DNA of 27,404 bases from Polyangium jinanense (GCF_028435365.1 NZ_JAGTJJ010000098.1:1-27404); one strand, 5' to 3'. Shown: positions 1 to 6,759, counted from the first letter of the stretch. Program-made: numbers and translations. Notes: generated by a model not told the origin, from the letters alone.

Positions 1-114
1 GGCAAGTCCTCCGGAGGACCCCCCGGATCCGTCACCATCAGCCGCGGGCTCGAACGACTGGCACCCGCAGCAGAGATGCTACGGGTGCTCAGGGAGAATG
101 GGCTCGCGAGATGA
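1..114 (+). CDS. C-terminal end of an unidentified protein (partial)
   Basis: Reading frame 1 is open from the window edge to a TGA at 112-114, giving 37 residues that end in an amphipathic helix (LERLAPAAEMLRVLRENGLAR without its last residue). The piece GGPPGS...TISRGLERL faintly recalls the C-terminus of IS4/Tn5-type transposases, but this is recalled resemblance on a very short stretch. The gene would run towards the SET gene, with the inverted hairpin repeats between them. The frame may also be open by chance, since high-GC DNA has few stops. Confidence 0.3.
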   Translation, partial: GKSSGGPPGSVTISRGLERLAPAAEMLRVLRENGLAR

Positions 115-129
115 GACCAATGCTCAGAA

Positions 130-374
130 CCAGGGCAAGCCCTGGACTCGAGTTGGAAGAACTGCGCGATGCGCAGTTCTTCCACAGGCCGGTGGCAAGA
201 CCAAGGACGGCGTTGCCAGTCACGGCGGTCTTGGTTGGCAGGGCCTTCGCTGGTCTTGCCTCGGCCTGTTCGATGAACTGCGCATCGCGCAGTTCATCGA
301 CCAAAGGTCCAGCGCTTGCGCTGGTCCGGGTCCAGGGGCGGATAGCCCCGGTGGGGTCTGGGGCAACGCCCCAG
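130..374. repeat. Inverted pair of multi-hairpin repeats (copies A1 and A2)
   Basis: Two copies of the dispersed hairpin element lie tail to tail. Copy A1 (+ strand) has hairpin 3 at 130-145 (CCAGGGC-AA-GCCCTGG) and hairpin 4 at 154-184 (14-bp perfect stem, loop GAT); hairpins 1 and 2 are missing. Copy A2 reads on the minus strand: hairpin 1 at 358-374 (7-bp stem), hairpin 2 at 332-351 (stem with a one-base bulge), hairpin 3 at 309-324 and hairpin 4 at 270-300 (14-bp perfect stem). The tails 185-202 and 251-268 are near-inverse copies (CAGGCC...GGCAAGACCA), so 130-324 as a whole could form a large cruciform. Spacers match the other copies: 8 nt between hairpins 3 and 4, 7 nt between 2 and 3. 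Confidence 0.9.
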
Positions 375-387
375 CGAAGCGCCTCGA

Positions 388-921
388 TCATGCCCGGAGC
401 TTGCGGATCCGCTCGTTGAGGAATGGCGAGAAATGGTACCCGTAGCGCTCGAACAGCTCGGGCTTTTGCCAGTCTTCGCTCGTGATGGAGCCACGGCATA
501 GCCTGGAGCCGCACCGGCAGGCCTCTGGCTCCCAGTCTGCGTCGAGGTACATTGCGTAATCGATGGTGACCTCGTCTCCCACGGCGAGGCGGCGGCGCGT
601 CGCGAGCGTTACCTCGTCCAGCATCCACACGGCCGGGTCGCAGGCGTGGTTGATGTAATCGTCGGCTGTGTGTTCTTGCCCGGCCACGTTTCCCAGGAAA
701 AGGTCCTCGCTGATCGCGGTATAGCTGCGCCGGAGAGCGCGCCCTGCGGCGATGTCTTCCCGCGTGAAGACCTGTCCGCCCCAGATGATGATCGTCTTGC
801 CTTTTTCGATGGGAGCCGTCGCGAAAATGCCGTGCCCGTCAATGGGAGACGGGCGTACCTCGAGCCGGGGATCGAGCCATGATGCCGGCAAGTACTCTCG
901 TTTGCGCGCTGCTCCGGTCAC
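388..921 (-). CDS. SET-domain protein (putative protein-lysine methyltransferase)
   Basis: A 177-residue protein that is almost entirely a SET domain, the fold that moves a methyl group from S-adenosylmethionine to lysine. Visible landmarks are GHGIFA (29-34), the pseudoknot motif YINHACDP (89-96), GDEVTIDYA (115-123) and a cysteine-rich post-SET segment CRCGSRLCRG (135-144) that normally binds zinc. There is no signal peptide, so it should be cytoplasmic. The start is a GTG at 921 with AGGTGAGG just upstream. It follows the ATP-grasp-like gene by 26 nt on the same strand and is probably co-transcribed. Stand-alone bacterial SET proteins have few known substrates; the target could be a ribosomal or DNA-binding protein, or a product of the neighbouring cluster. 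The family call is secure, the substrate unknown. Confidence 0.85.
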   Translation of the reverse strand: MTGAARKREYLPASWLDPRLEVRPSPIDGHGIFATAPIEKGKTIIIWGGQVFTREDIAAGRALRRSYTAISEDLFLGNVAGQEHTADDYINHACDPAVWMLDEVTLATRRRLAVGDEVTIDYAMYLDADWEPEACRCGSRLCRGSITSEDWQKPELFERYGYHFSPFLNERIRKLRA

Positions 922-947
922 TTGTCCTCACCTGCGGAGGGAAGGCC

Positions 948-2309
948 TTATTCGGCTGAACGGATGAAGTGTCCGACGAATGTCGCGTGGTCCAGCATGT
1001 CGGGCTCGGGCACGAATGGGATCCGCCAGGTCTCGAATCCTCGAAGGCGCCCGCCGAAGAGGTAAGGGGAGCAGACGAGCGCGGCGCGCCGCTCCACGGG
1101 GCCTTCGTCGGTATACTCCAGCAAGGTGTATGCCTGGGGCCGGACGCGCTTCTGTACGAGCCACAGCGAGGGCGGCTGTGCAGGCTCGACCGGCTGCGCG
1201 GGCAATGCGCGGAGCAAATGCTCCCATTCGTCCCGGTCGACGTTGCAACCGAAAAAGACGTGCCGACCCATGTGCGAGTCCGCCCGCTTGAGGACGTAAT
1301 CTCCGCGATTGCGTTTGACGTGGTCGATCTCGGCGCCGCTCATCAGGTCGATGAGCCGGGTCTCTGGGATCAACGTGTCCACGGCGTCCTGCTCCTCCGG
1401 CGTCAGGTTTCGTGGCCTCGTGCGTGGATCGCTCAGGCAGGCGAGGAACAGCTTCGATTGCAGCGCGGCGAGGCGGAGGGGCACCGTGCAGCCCGCGACC
1501 ATCGGCACGAGCGGGCGCAGGGTGTCGGTGAACGCGTCCCGCGCTTTGTTCACGGTATAAAGCGTGCACGCGCGGTGGAGATGGCCCGGGAGCGCGGGTG
1601 GATAGGACGGGCTCGGCTCGCCGGCGTAGTGGGCGAAGTGCTGAATGCCGTGGGGGTTCTGGTTGAGGTAGGCGAGAATCGGCTCGCACTCGGGGGCCGC
1701 GGCGACGCTCCTCACCCAGTGGATCCGGTGCGGGCGCGCCTCGGCGAGCTCCGTGAAATAGTCCTTCAGGCCGGCGAGGGGGCGCCCGCTTTGCAGCAGC
1801 GCGTTCGGGAGCTCGAAGAGCTCGGCGCTCTGGGTCCACAGATCATCGGGCTTCTCGTACCCCGAGACGGCCGTGTCGAAATTGGTCTCCGCCACCTGCG
1901 GCCCCTCTTCGCCCATCACGATATCCGGACGCCCGAAAAGGAAGGACACGGGGGCTTCGGGGAGCGCCGTTTCGGACCGCCGCGCCCGCTCGGCTTCTTC
2001 GAGGACGGGCCAGCCCCTGTAAAAATGCACGACCGCGCGGAGCGCGCGGGTCATCGGCCCGAGCTCCGGCTCCGAGGGCGGCGGCTCCACGAGCGCCATT
2101 GCGAGCACGGCGAGATGCGCGTGATAGAGCGCCTGGATCTTTCGCTCGAAGGCTCGCACCGCGTCGGCCGGCGACTCGACGGGGGCCCACAAGGTGCGCG
2201 GCGCGCGGTCCGGCCACGAGGTCCGCCGCATGCGCTCTCGGAAGGAACCGAGGAGGCGCGACGGCTCGGGCGGTGTACACGAAATGGTTCCGATAGGTAA
2301 CTCGCTCAC
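948..2309 (-). CDS. ATP-grasp-like ligase family protein (first of two)
   Basis: Protein of about 453 residues that I cannot name. It has the hallmarks of a circularly permuted ATP-grasp fold: VAETNFDTAVSG, whose Glu/Asn pattern fits metal binding, and later YVLKRADSHMGRHVFFG followed by DRDEWEHLL and LVQKRVRPQ, which resembles the ATP-lysine and glycine-loop region. The second ATP-grasp-like gene across the divergent promoter has the same order (E-x-N, then K-x-x-D-S-x-x-G, then EWE), so the two look like distant paralogues. Such enzymes usually join a carboxylate to an amine with ATP. The chosen start is GTG at 2309 with GGGAGG four nt upstream; the frame stays open far beyond, but that part is antisense to the ornithine cyclodeaminase gene. 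An ATG about 25 codons inside is an alternative. Probably an operon with the SET gene. Confidence 0.65.
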   Translation of the reverse strand: MSELPIGTISCTPPEPSRLLGSFRERMRRTSWPDRAPRTLWAPVESPADAVRAFERKIQALYHAHLAVLAMALVEPPPSEPELGPMTRALRAVVHFYRGWPVLEEAERARRSETALPEAPVSFLFGRPDIVMGEEGPQVAETNFDTAVSGYEKPDDLWTQSAELFELPNALLQSGRPLAGLKDYFTELAEARPHRIHWVRSVAAAPECEPILAYLNQNPHGIQHFAHYAGEPSPSYPPALPGHLHRACTLYTVNKARDAFTDTLRPLVPMVAGCTVPLRLAALQSKLFLACLSDPRTRPRNLTPEEQDAVDTLIPETRLIDLMSGAEIDHVKRNRGDYVLKRADSHMGRHVFFGCNVDRDEWEHLLRALPAQPVEPAQPPSLWLVQKRVRPQAYTLLEYTDEGPVERRAALVCSPYLFGGRLRGFETWRIPFVPEPDMLDHATFVGHFIRSAE

Positions 2310-2348
2310 ACCACCTCCCACCGATCCGCATTGCGGATGAATTCGCGC

Positions 2349-2378
2349 TTGACCCACATACCTGCCCATCGGTATCTT
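2349..2378 (+). promoter_or_regulatory. Sigma-70-like promoter for the cyclodeaminase/ATP-grasp operon
   Basis: TTGACC (2349-2354), 18 nt, TATCTT (2373-2378). Transcription would begin near 2385, about 20 nt before the ATG at 2406 with its GGAG. This supports that start over an upstream in-frame ATG at 2331, which would lie before the promoter. Confidence 0.55.
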
Positions 2379-2383
2379 CGCAA
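2355..2383 (-). promoter_or_regulatory. Sigma-70-like promoter for the ATP-grasp/SET operon, overlapping the opposite promoter
   Basis: On the minus strand TTGCGA (2383-2378), 17 nt, TATGTG (2360-2355). It occupies almost the same bases as the rightward promoter, so the two probably cannot be bound by polymerase at once. The -10 match is moderate. Confidence 0.45.
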
Positions 2384-2405
2384 CTCGATTCGCGGAGCGA
2401 CGATC

Positions 2406-3446
2406 ATGAAGCAACGCGACGGTGAGGTGCTTTTCTTGTCGCTCGAGGATGTCGTCGCCTGTGGGGGCGGCGATGTGAGGCGGGCGAGCGAGGACGTGCA
2501 GCGAGGCTTTGCATTTCTGCTGGAGGGGCGCGTCGTTCAACCGACGAAAGCATCCATGAAGCATCCGCGGCCCGTCCCGGAGCCCGAGGTGGGGTTTCTC
2601 AATTTCATGCCTTCGCTCGTGTTGTCGGAGGGCAGGGAGATCCTCGGCTGCAAATCGATGGGCTCGATGCCCGCGAACGTGGCGCTCGGGCTGCCGCGCG
2701 CCACGGGGATCATCACTTTGTTCGACGCGCAAACGAAATGTTTGCGATCCATCATGGATGCGCAGGTGATCAGCGCGACGCGCACCGGCGCCGTATCGAT
2801 GCTGGCCGCCCAGAAGCTCGTGCCGCCCGATACGCAGGAAGTGGCCCTCATCGGGGCGGGCGTGAACATGCGGACGCAGCTCCTCGGGCTCCTCCTCGCC
2901 CTCCCGAGCCTGCGGCGCGTGCGCGTGTATGCCGAGGGCGCCTCGAAAGAGCGCTTCGCCGCGGAAATGTCGCGTCGCACGGAAATCGACATTCGCTCCG
3001 TGGCGACCGCCGAAGAAGCTGTCCGCGGCTGCTCCTTCGTGGTCACCTGCGTCTCGCGGGATGACCGTCCCGTCGTGCTGGATCGATGGATCCCCGAGCG
3101 TGGGGTCACGATCTTTTCGATCGGCGGGTTCGAGGTGGAGGCGTCGCTGCTCGCGCGTATGGACCGGATCGTCGCGGATCGATGGGCGGACGTGAAGAGT
3201 CGCAACGTGCAGACGCACGCCTTCGCGGTGGCGCAGGGGGTCATTCCGGAGAGCCGCGTGGAGGATCTCGGGCCCATTCTCGCGGGCCAGCGCAGCGGGC
3301 GCACCTCCCGGGACGAGAGCATCTTCTTTTCGCCCGTGGGGCTTGCGTTCGAGGACATCCTCGTCGCGGATCGGGTCTACGGAGAGGCGCTCCAGCGTGG
3401 GCTCGGGCAGCGGCTGCGTCTGTGGAGCTCCTCGGAATGGATCTGA
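2406..3446 (+). CDS. Ornithine cyclodeaminase / mu-crystallin / SbnB family NAD(P)-dependent enzyme
   Basis: A 346-residue protein of the ornithine cyclodeaminase/mu-crystallin family, close to its usual length of 320-350. Members either cyclise ornithine to proline or reduce or oxidise imines of amino acids; SbnB, for example, acts in 2,3-diaminopropionate synthesis. Seen here are CKSMGS with the likely substrate lysine K83, GLPRATGIITLFD (95-107), the highly conserved SATRTGAVS (123-131) and the nucleotide-binding loop GAGVNMRTQ (150-158). The opening FLSLEDVVACGG resembles SbnB-type members more than true cyclodeaminases. The start at 2406 has GGAG eight nt upstream and fits the promoter. 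Its last 10 nt overlap the next gene, so the two are translationally coupled. The product is unknown, but two ATP-grasp-like partners suggest it supplies an unusual amino acid for amide formation. Confidence 0.85.
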   Translation: MKQRDGEVLFLSLEDVVACGGGDVRRASEDVQRGFAFLLEGRVVQPTKASMKHPRPVPEPEVGFLNFMPSLVLSEGREILGCKSMGSMPANVALGLPRATGIITLFDAQTKCLRSIMDAQVISATRTGAVSMLAAQKLVPPDTQEVALIGAGVNMRTQLLGLLLALPSLRRVRVYAEGASKERFAAEMSRRTEIDIRSVATAEEAVRGCSFVVTCVSRDDRPVVLDRWIPERGVTIFSIGGFEVEASLLARMDRIVADRWADVKSRNVQTHAFAVAQGVIPESRVEDLGPILAGQRSGRTSRDESIFFSPVGLAFEDILVADRVYGEALQRGLGQRLRLWSSSEWI

Positions 3447-4843
3447 GGGAAGACGCGCGCGCTCGGCTCGAACGCCTTCCCCGATCGCAGCGCGCCGACA
3501 TCGTGCAGGCGTGCCTCCAAATCGGGCGTGCTGCGGAGTACCCCCTCGAAGGCCGGCCATTCCTCGTTCCTCTGGAGCTCGACGCCGCGCATGCAAAAAA
3601 TGCCTTTCGTCAGGTGGAGTGTCTCGTTCGAGCGCTCGTGCGCCTGGAGCATCACGCCCGCGGCCGGGGAGGGGAGGCCCTTCTCCAGCGCTTGCGGAGC
3701 TCGCTGGAAGAGGGCAGCGATCGGCTCGTGCGTCAATGCACGTTCGAATCGGCCGACTCCGTCGAGCATCGGCTGCGCCGCGTCGACACGTTCCTCGATC
3801 CCGCGAGTGGCCGCTGCACGGCGATCGAGGTGAACCAGGCCGCGCCCCTCGAATTGCATTACCACGACGTGGATCAGCGGATGGCTGCCTCGTTCCTGGG
3901 CGCGCTGGGGATCCCGTACGAACCGCGGCTCCTCGCCCCGCACGTCGTGGAATGGCTCTTCGACGAGTATTGCGCACGTTACCCGGGTCGCATTCCGCGA
4001 CGGATCGCCCTGGTCTCCGAGCACGGCTACGCCGGCAAGCGCGAAGTCCCGCACGTGGCGAGGGAATACCAGCGCGCCGCGCGCGAGCGATACGGCGTGC
4101 ACGTCGACATCGTGTTTTGCTACCCGCCGGAGGTGAAGCTCGCCTCCGGCCGGCCCACGGTCGGGGGCGCGGAGGTCGACATGATCTGGCGATACTCCGT
4201 GTATCTCGACACCTACCACGAGCGCGGCATCGACGTGACCGATTACGAAGCGGTGTACGCGCATCCGGAGGAGCACCTGATCGTCAATTCGACCGGCGCA
4301 TTCCTCACCGCGTCGAAGGAGACGTTCGTTTTGCTCGGGGATGCCTCCGTGGTGGCTGCGCTCGGTCTCGCGCCGGAGGAAGTGGCGCTGCTTCGCGAGA
4401 CGGTCCCTGATACGGTGAACCTCGCCTTCGATCCAGCGCGGCGCCGGGAGGTGCTGGAGGAGCGGGAGGGGTGGATCTCGAAGCCCACGGATTCCTCCTT
4501 TGGAGAGGGTGTCGTCTTTGGCGCGGCGCTGTCGCGCGGGGAATGGGAGCGGCTCGTGGAGGAGCGTACCCAGGCGGGTTTTCTCTTCCAGCGGCGCGTG
4601 GAATACCCGGTCGTCGCCGCGCTCGAAGTCGCGGAGGATGGCTCGCTGCTCGAGCGGGACATCGAGATCGATTTTTGCCCCTTTCACGTGGGCGGCCGCA
4701 TCCCCGGCCCGACCATTCTACGGGCCCACGTGGTGGAGCCTGGTCAGCGCGGGACGAGGATCATGAACACGCGCGCCGGGGCGTTCATGGTGCCGTTTCT
4801 GGCGCCTCCCCGAGCTGAAACGCCCCAAGACAGGAGCCGCTAA
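3437..4843 (+). CDS. ATP-grasp-like ligase family protein (second of two)
   Basis: A 468-residue protein without a clear name. Features fit a circularly permuted ATP-grasp enzyme: RRVDTFLDP followed by AIEVNQAAPLE (about 129-139, likely metal-binding Glu and Asn), DMIWRYS (248-254), then GWISKPTDSSFGEGVVFG (345-362, likely ATP lysine K349 and glycine loop), GEWERL, and FLFQRRVEYP. The C-terminal part, with HVGGRIPGP and NTRAGAFMVPF, probably closes the active site. The start at 3437 overlaps the cyclodeaminase stop by 10 nt, with GGAG upstream; the open frame before it is a shadow of that gene. It likely forms an amide or similar bond with ATP, working with the cyclodeaminase and the paralogue on the other strand. 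No adjacent transporter or peptide carrier hints at the product. Confidence 0.65.
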   Translation: MDLREDARARLERLPRSQRADIVQACLQIGRAAEYPLEGRPFLVPLELDAAHAKNAFRQVECLVRALVRLEHHARGRGGEALLQRLRSSLEEGSDRLVRQCTFESADSVEHRLRRVDTFLDPASGRCTAIEVNQAAPLELHYHDVDQRMAASFLGALGIPYEPRLLAPHVVEWLFDEYCARYPGRIPRRIALVSEHGYAGKREVPHVAREYQRAARERYGVHVDIVFCYPPEVKLASGRPTVGGAEVDMIWRYSVYLDTYHERGIDVTDYEAVYAHPEEHLIVNSTGAFLTASKETFVLLGDASVVAALGLAPEEVALLRETVPDTVNLAFDPARRREVLEEREGWISKPTDSSFGEGVVFGAALSRGEWERLVEERTQAGFLFQRRVEYPVVAALEVAEDGSLLERDIEIDFCPFHVGGRIPGPTILRAHVVEPGQRGTRIMNTRAGAFMVPFLAPPRAETPQDRSR

Positions 4844-4870
4844 CCTCGTTCACCCCTCCCGTTCCCTCGA

Positions 4871-5068
4871 CCGAGCCTCGGGACAGAACCAGTTCAGCCC
4901 CAGCCTTCCCTCCACCGTCCCCATCTGTAAAACATCTTTCAAATCTGCCCGCTCCCCCGAGCCCCGGGACAGAACCGATTCAGACCCAGCCCTCCCTCCA
5001 CCGTCCTCATCTGTAAACCATCTTTCAATTCTGCCCGCCCCACCGAGCCCCGGCTGAGAACCCGTTCT
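4871..5068. repeat. 86-bp imperfect tandem repeat, two copies and a partial third
   Basis: Copies start at 4871, 4957 and 5043 with the opening CCGAGCC(T/C)CGG, an exact 86-nt period. The first two differ at about ten positions; the third keeps only about 26 nt. Each full copy holds CATCTGTAAA and CATCTTTCAA. The repeat fills most of the 293-nt gap between the second ATP-grasp-like gene and the TrpD-like gene. No strong hairpin or open frame is seen, so role and origin are unknown; replication slippage would explain the duplication. Confidence 0.85.
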
Positions 5069-5136
5069 CCCGTGGCCTTCCCCTCCCGAGGCCCCCCTTC
5101 TCGGTTTGTCGCAATCCGGCTACGCTCCCCCGACCC

Positions 5137-6255
5137 ATGCCCGACGAAGACAAGCTCCGCGCCTTCGGCCGCCTCGTGGTCAAGCTCCAGCAGCGCGAAG
5201 ACCTCACCCGAGACGAAGTCCGCGAAGCCTACCGCCAGATCTGGCGCAACGAGCAGCCCGAGCTCCACCAGGGCGCCTTCATCGCCGCCCTCCGCGCCAA
5301 AGGCGAGTCCCAAGCCGAGCTCACCGGCGTCGTCGAAGCCTTCCAAGACGAGTGGCGTCTCTGGTTCCCCCACACAGTCCGCTCCCCAGAACCCCCCCTC
5401 AGCATCGCCGGCGTCGGCATGGACGCCCTCAAAACCATCAACGTCTCCAGCGGCGCCGCCGTCCTCGCCGCCGCCTGCGGCCTCTACGTCCACAAACCCG
5501 GCGCCCCCGCCCTCACCGGCGTGAGCGGCGCCGCCGACATGTTCGCCCTCTGGGGCGTCGACCTCGACGCCCCCGGCGAAGCCCAAGTCAAGAGCACCGA
5601 AACCTGCCGTCTCGGCTTCACCTCCGTCGTGGGCCGCGCCTTCATGACCAGCGGTTTCGCCCGCGTGATCAGCCAAATCCGCATCGGCTCGTCCTTCCAC
5701 ATCGGAGGCCCCCTCGTCCGCCACGTCGGCGAACGCCACAAGATCGCAGGCGTCCCCGAGCCCCGTCTCGTCCGCATCGTCTGCGAAGTGATGCGAGACC
5801 TCGGCTACGAGCGAGCCCTGGTCCCCTGCGCCGAATCCCGCGCCCACCCCGGTCGCTACCTGGACGAGATCGGCAACGTCGGCCCAACCCACGTGGCCGA
5901 GCTCTTCCCCGGAGGCGAAATCCGCGAGTACGTGATCCGTCCCGAAGACGCCGGCCTGCGCGAAGCCCCCTTCGAAGCTATCGCCTCCCGCGGAACCGCC
6001 GAAGAAAACGCCCGCATCCTCGCCCGCGCCCTCGCCGGCAAGCTCGAAGGCCCCATCGTCGACGTGCTACTCCTGAACGCCGCCGCAGGCCTCAAGCTGA
6101 TGGGCAAAGTCGACTCCCTCGCCGCCGGCGTGGATCGCGCCCGTCTGGCGATCCACGAAGGCCGCGCAATCGCCCAACTCCGCGCCCTGATCGAAACACA
6201 AAACCCCGAGCCCACCCGCGGTCGCGCCAAGCTCGAAACTTTGCTCGCAGACTAA
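5137..6255 (+). CDS. TrpD-like phosphoribosyltransferase / nucleoside phosphorylase family protein
   Basis: A 372-residue protein with the full architecture of anthranilate phosphoribosyltransferase (TrpD): an N-terminal helical domain (LTRDEVREAYRQI, 23-35; QGAFIAALRAKGES), a central alpha/beta domain with INVSSGAAVLAAACG (101-115), then DEIGNVGPTHVAELFPGG, and the C-terminal LLNAAAGLKLMGKVDSLAAG. The PRPP-binding signatures are changed, however. The usual GTGGD is AGVGMD (91-96), and the usual KHGNR loop is HKPGAPALTG (119-128). The real substrate is thus probably not anthranilate, or the protein may bind without the classical reaction. No other tryptophan gene is nearby. No Shine-Dalgarno is evident before ATG 5137. 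Wobble positions are very C-rich compared with the genes on either side. Confidence 0.75.
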   Translation: MPDEDKLRAFGRLVVKLQQREDLTRDEVREAYRQIWRNEQPELHQGAFIAALRAKGESQAELTGVVEAFQDEWRLWFPHTVRSPEPPLSIAGVGMDALKTINVSSGAAVLAAACGLYVHKPGAPALTGVSGAADMFALWGVDLDAPGEAQVKSTETCRLGFTSVVGRAFMTSGFARVISQIRIGSSFHIGGPLVRHVGERHKIAGVPEPRLVRIVCEVMRDLGYERALVPCAESRAHPGRYLDEIGNVGPTHVAELFPGGEIREYVIRPEDAGLREAPFEAIASRGTAEENARILARALAGKLEGPIVDVLLLNAAAGLKLMGKVDSLAAGVDRARLAIHEGRAIAQLRALIETQNPEPTRGRAKLETLLAD

Positions 6256-6271
6256 AAGTCGTCAGAACCAC

Positions 6272-6300
6272 GTGACGAGCCCCCCCTCGGTGGGTATTCT
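6272..6300 (+). promoter_or_regulatory. Candidate promoter of the NHLP-type peptide gene
   Basis: GTGACG (6272-6277), 17 nt, TATTCT (6295-6300), placed so that transcription would begin about 35 nt before the ATG at 6342. It suggests the small gene is expressed alone although it follows the TrpD-like gene by only 86 nt. Confidence 0.4.
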
Positions 6301-6341
6301 CGGCGCATTGCGTCGTCCGCCGTGAACGGGGAACAATTCCG

Positions 6342-6647
6342 ATGACGAACAAGATCACCTACACGAAGCACATCGAGATGTCGGCCGATGAGATGGCAAA
6401 CCTCGCCGTCTGGGATCGCGTCGTCCTCCGCGCCTGGCAGGACCCGGAGTTCCGCCAAAAGCTAACCGACGACCCCAACGCAGTCCTGTCCGAGCTCGGC
6501 TTCAAAATCCCCGCCGGCGTGCGTTTCGTCGTCGTCGAAAACACCTCCGACCGTCGTCACATCGTGCTGCCGTCGGCGCCGTCCGGTGATGTGTCCGTGT
6601 TGCCGCTCGATACGTCGCCGCTGCACGACTACGATCCCGGGTTCTGA
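6342..6647 (+). CDS. NHLP (nitrile hydratase-type leader) family peptide, possible RiPP precursor
   Basis: A 101-residue protein resembling the alpha subunit of nitrile hydratase, the leader type of NHLP ribosomal peptide precursors. The recognisable stretch is WDRVVLRAWQDPEFRQKL, then DDPNAVLSELGFKIPAG and VRFVVVENTSDRRHIVLP (about 60-77). The remaining 24 residues, rich in Asp, Ser and Pro and ending HDYDPGF, would be the core. There is no Gly-Gly cleavage site and no cysteine, so it cannot be a thioether or metal-thiolate product, and the nitrile hydratase metal motif is absent. It has its own promoter candidate and GGGGAA eight nt before the ATG. No lanthipeptide synthetase, YcaO or peptidase-transporter is adjacent. 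It may be modified by distant enzymes, or serve as a small protein in its own right. Confidence 0.75.
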   Translation: MTNKITYTKHIEMSADEMANLAVWDRVVLRAWQDPEFRQKLTDDPNAVLSELGFKIPAGVRFVVVENTSDRRHIVLPSAPSGDVSVLPLDTSPLHDYDPGF

Positions 6648-6759
6648 AGCGGTAGCGCCGGGGTTTCACCCCGGACCCGACCAGGGGCTCTCCGCCCCTG
6701 GACCCGGACCAGGGCAAGCCCTGGACCGCTGGTGCATCGACCGCGGTGCGGTCGATGCA
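6648..6759 (+). repeat. Multi-hairpin repeat, copy B (four hairpins)
   Basis: Four hairpins in a row begin 10 nt after the NHLP stop, preceded by AGCGGTAGCGC. Hairpin 1 is 6658-6674 (CCGGGGT-TTC-ACCCCGG), hairpin 2 is 6681-6701 (8-bp stem, loop TCTCC), hairpin 3 is 6709-6724 (CCAGGGC-AA-GCCCTGG) and hairpin 4 is 6733-6759 (perfect 12-bp stem TGCATCGACCGC, loop GGT). It sits between two convergent genes. The tail present in the other copies is not recognisable here. A run of eight T at 6785-6792, inside the sedolisin gene end, could assist termination of rightward transcripts, but it lies 25 nt beyond hairpin 4. Confidence 0.9.

Noticed and set aside
130..374. CRISPR array or integron attC sites
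   Set aside because: There are no equal spacers between identical repeats, no cas or integrase genes, and the hairpins follow stop codons rather than gene cassettes.
89..628. Open frames across the hairpin repeats with the recurring peptide ELRDAQFIEQAEARPAKA
   Set aside because: The same peptide appears in copies A and C because the DNA repeats. It arises from palindromic DNA in any frame and overlaps the SET gene, so it is not a protein family.
948..3977. One 1009-residue open frame on the minus strand
   Set aside because: Only the part below 2309 has a recognisable protein pattern. The rest is antisense to the cyclodeaminase and ATP-grasp genes, which have good motifs and ribosome sites.
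4939..5892. A Gly/Asp/Glu-rich minus-strand frame opposite the TrpD-like gene
   Set aside because: It is the low-complexity shadow of a gene with C-rich wobble positions; the plus strand has clear TrpD motifs.
6658..6759. Classic REP/RAYT elements
   Set aside because: REP units are single 20-40 nt hairpins with a GTAG-type head. Here four ordered hairpins with fixed spacers form the unit, and no RAYT transposase is seen.
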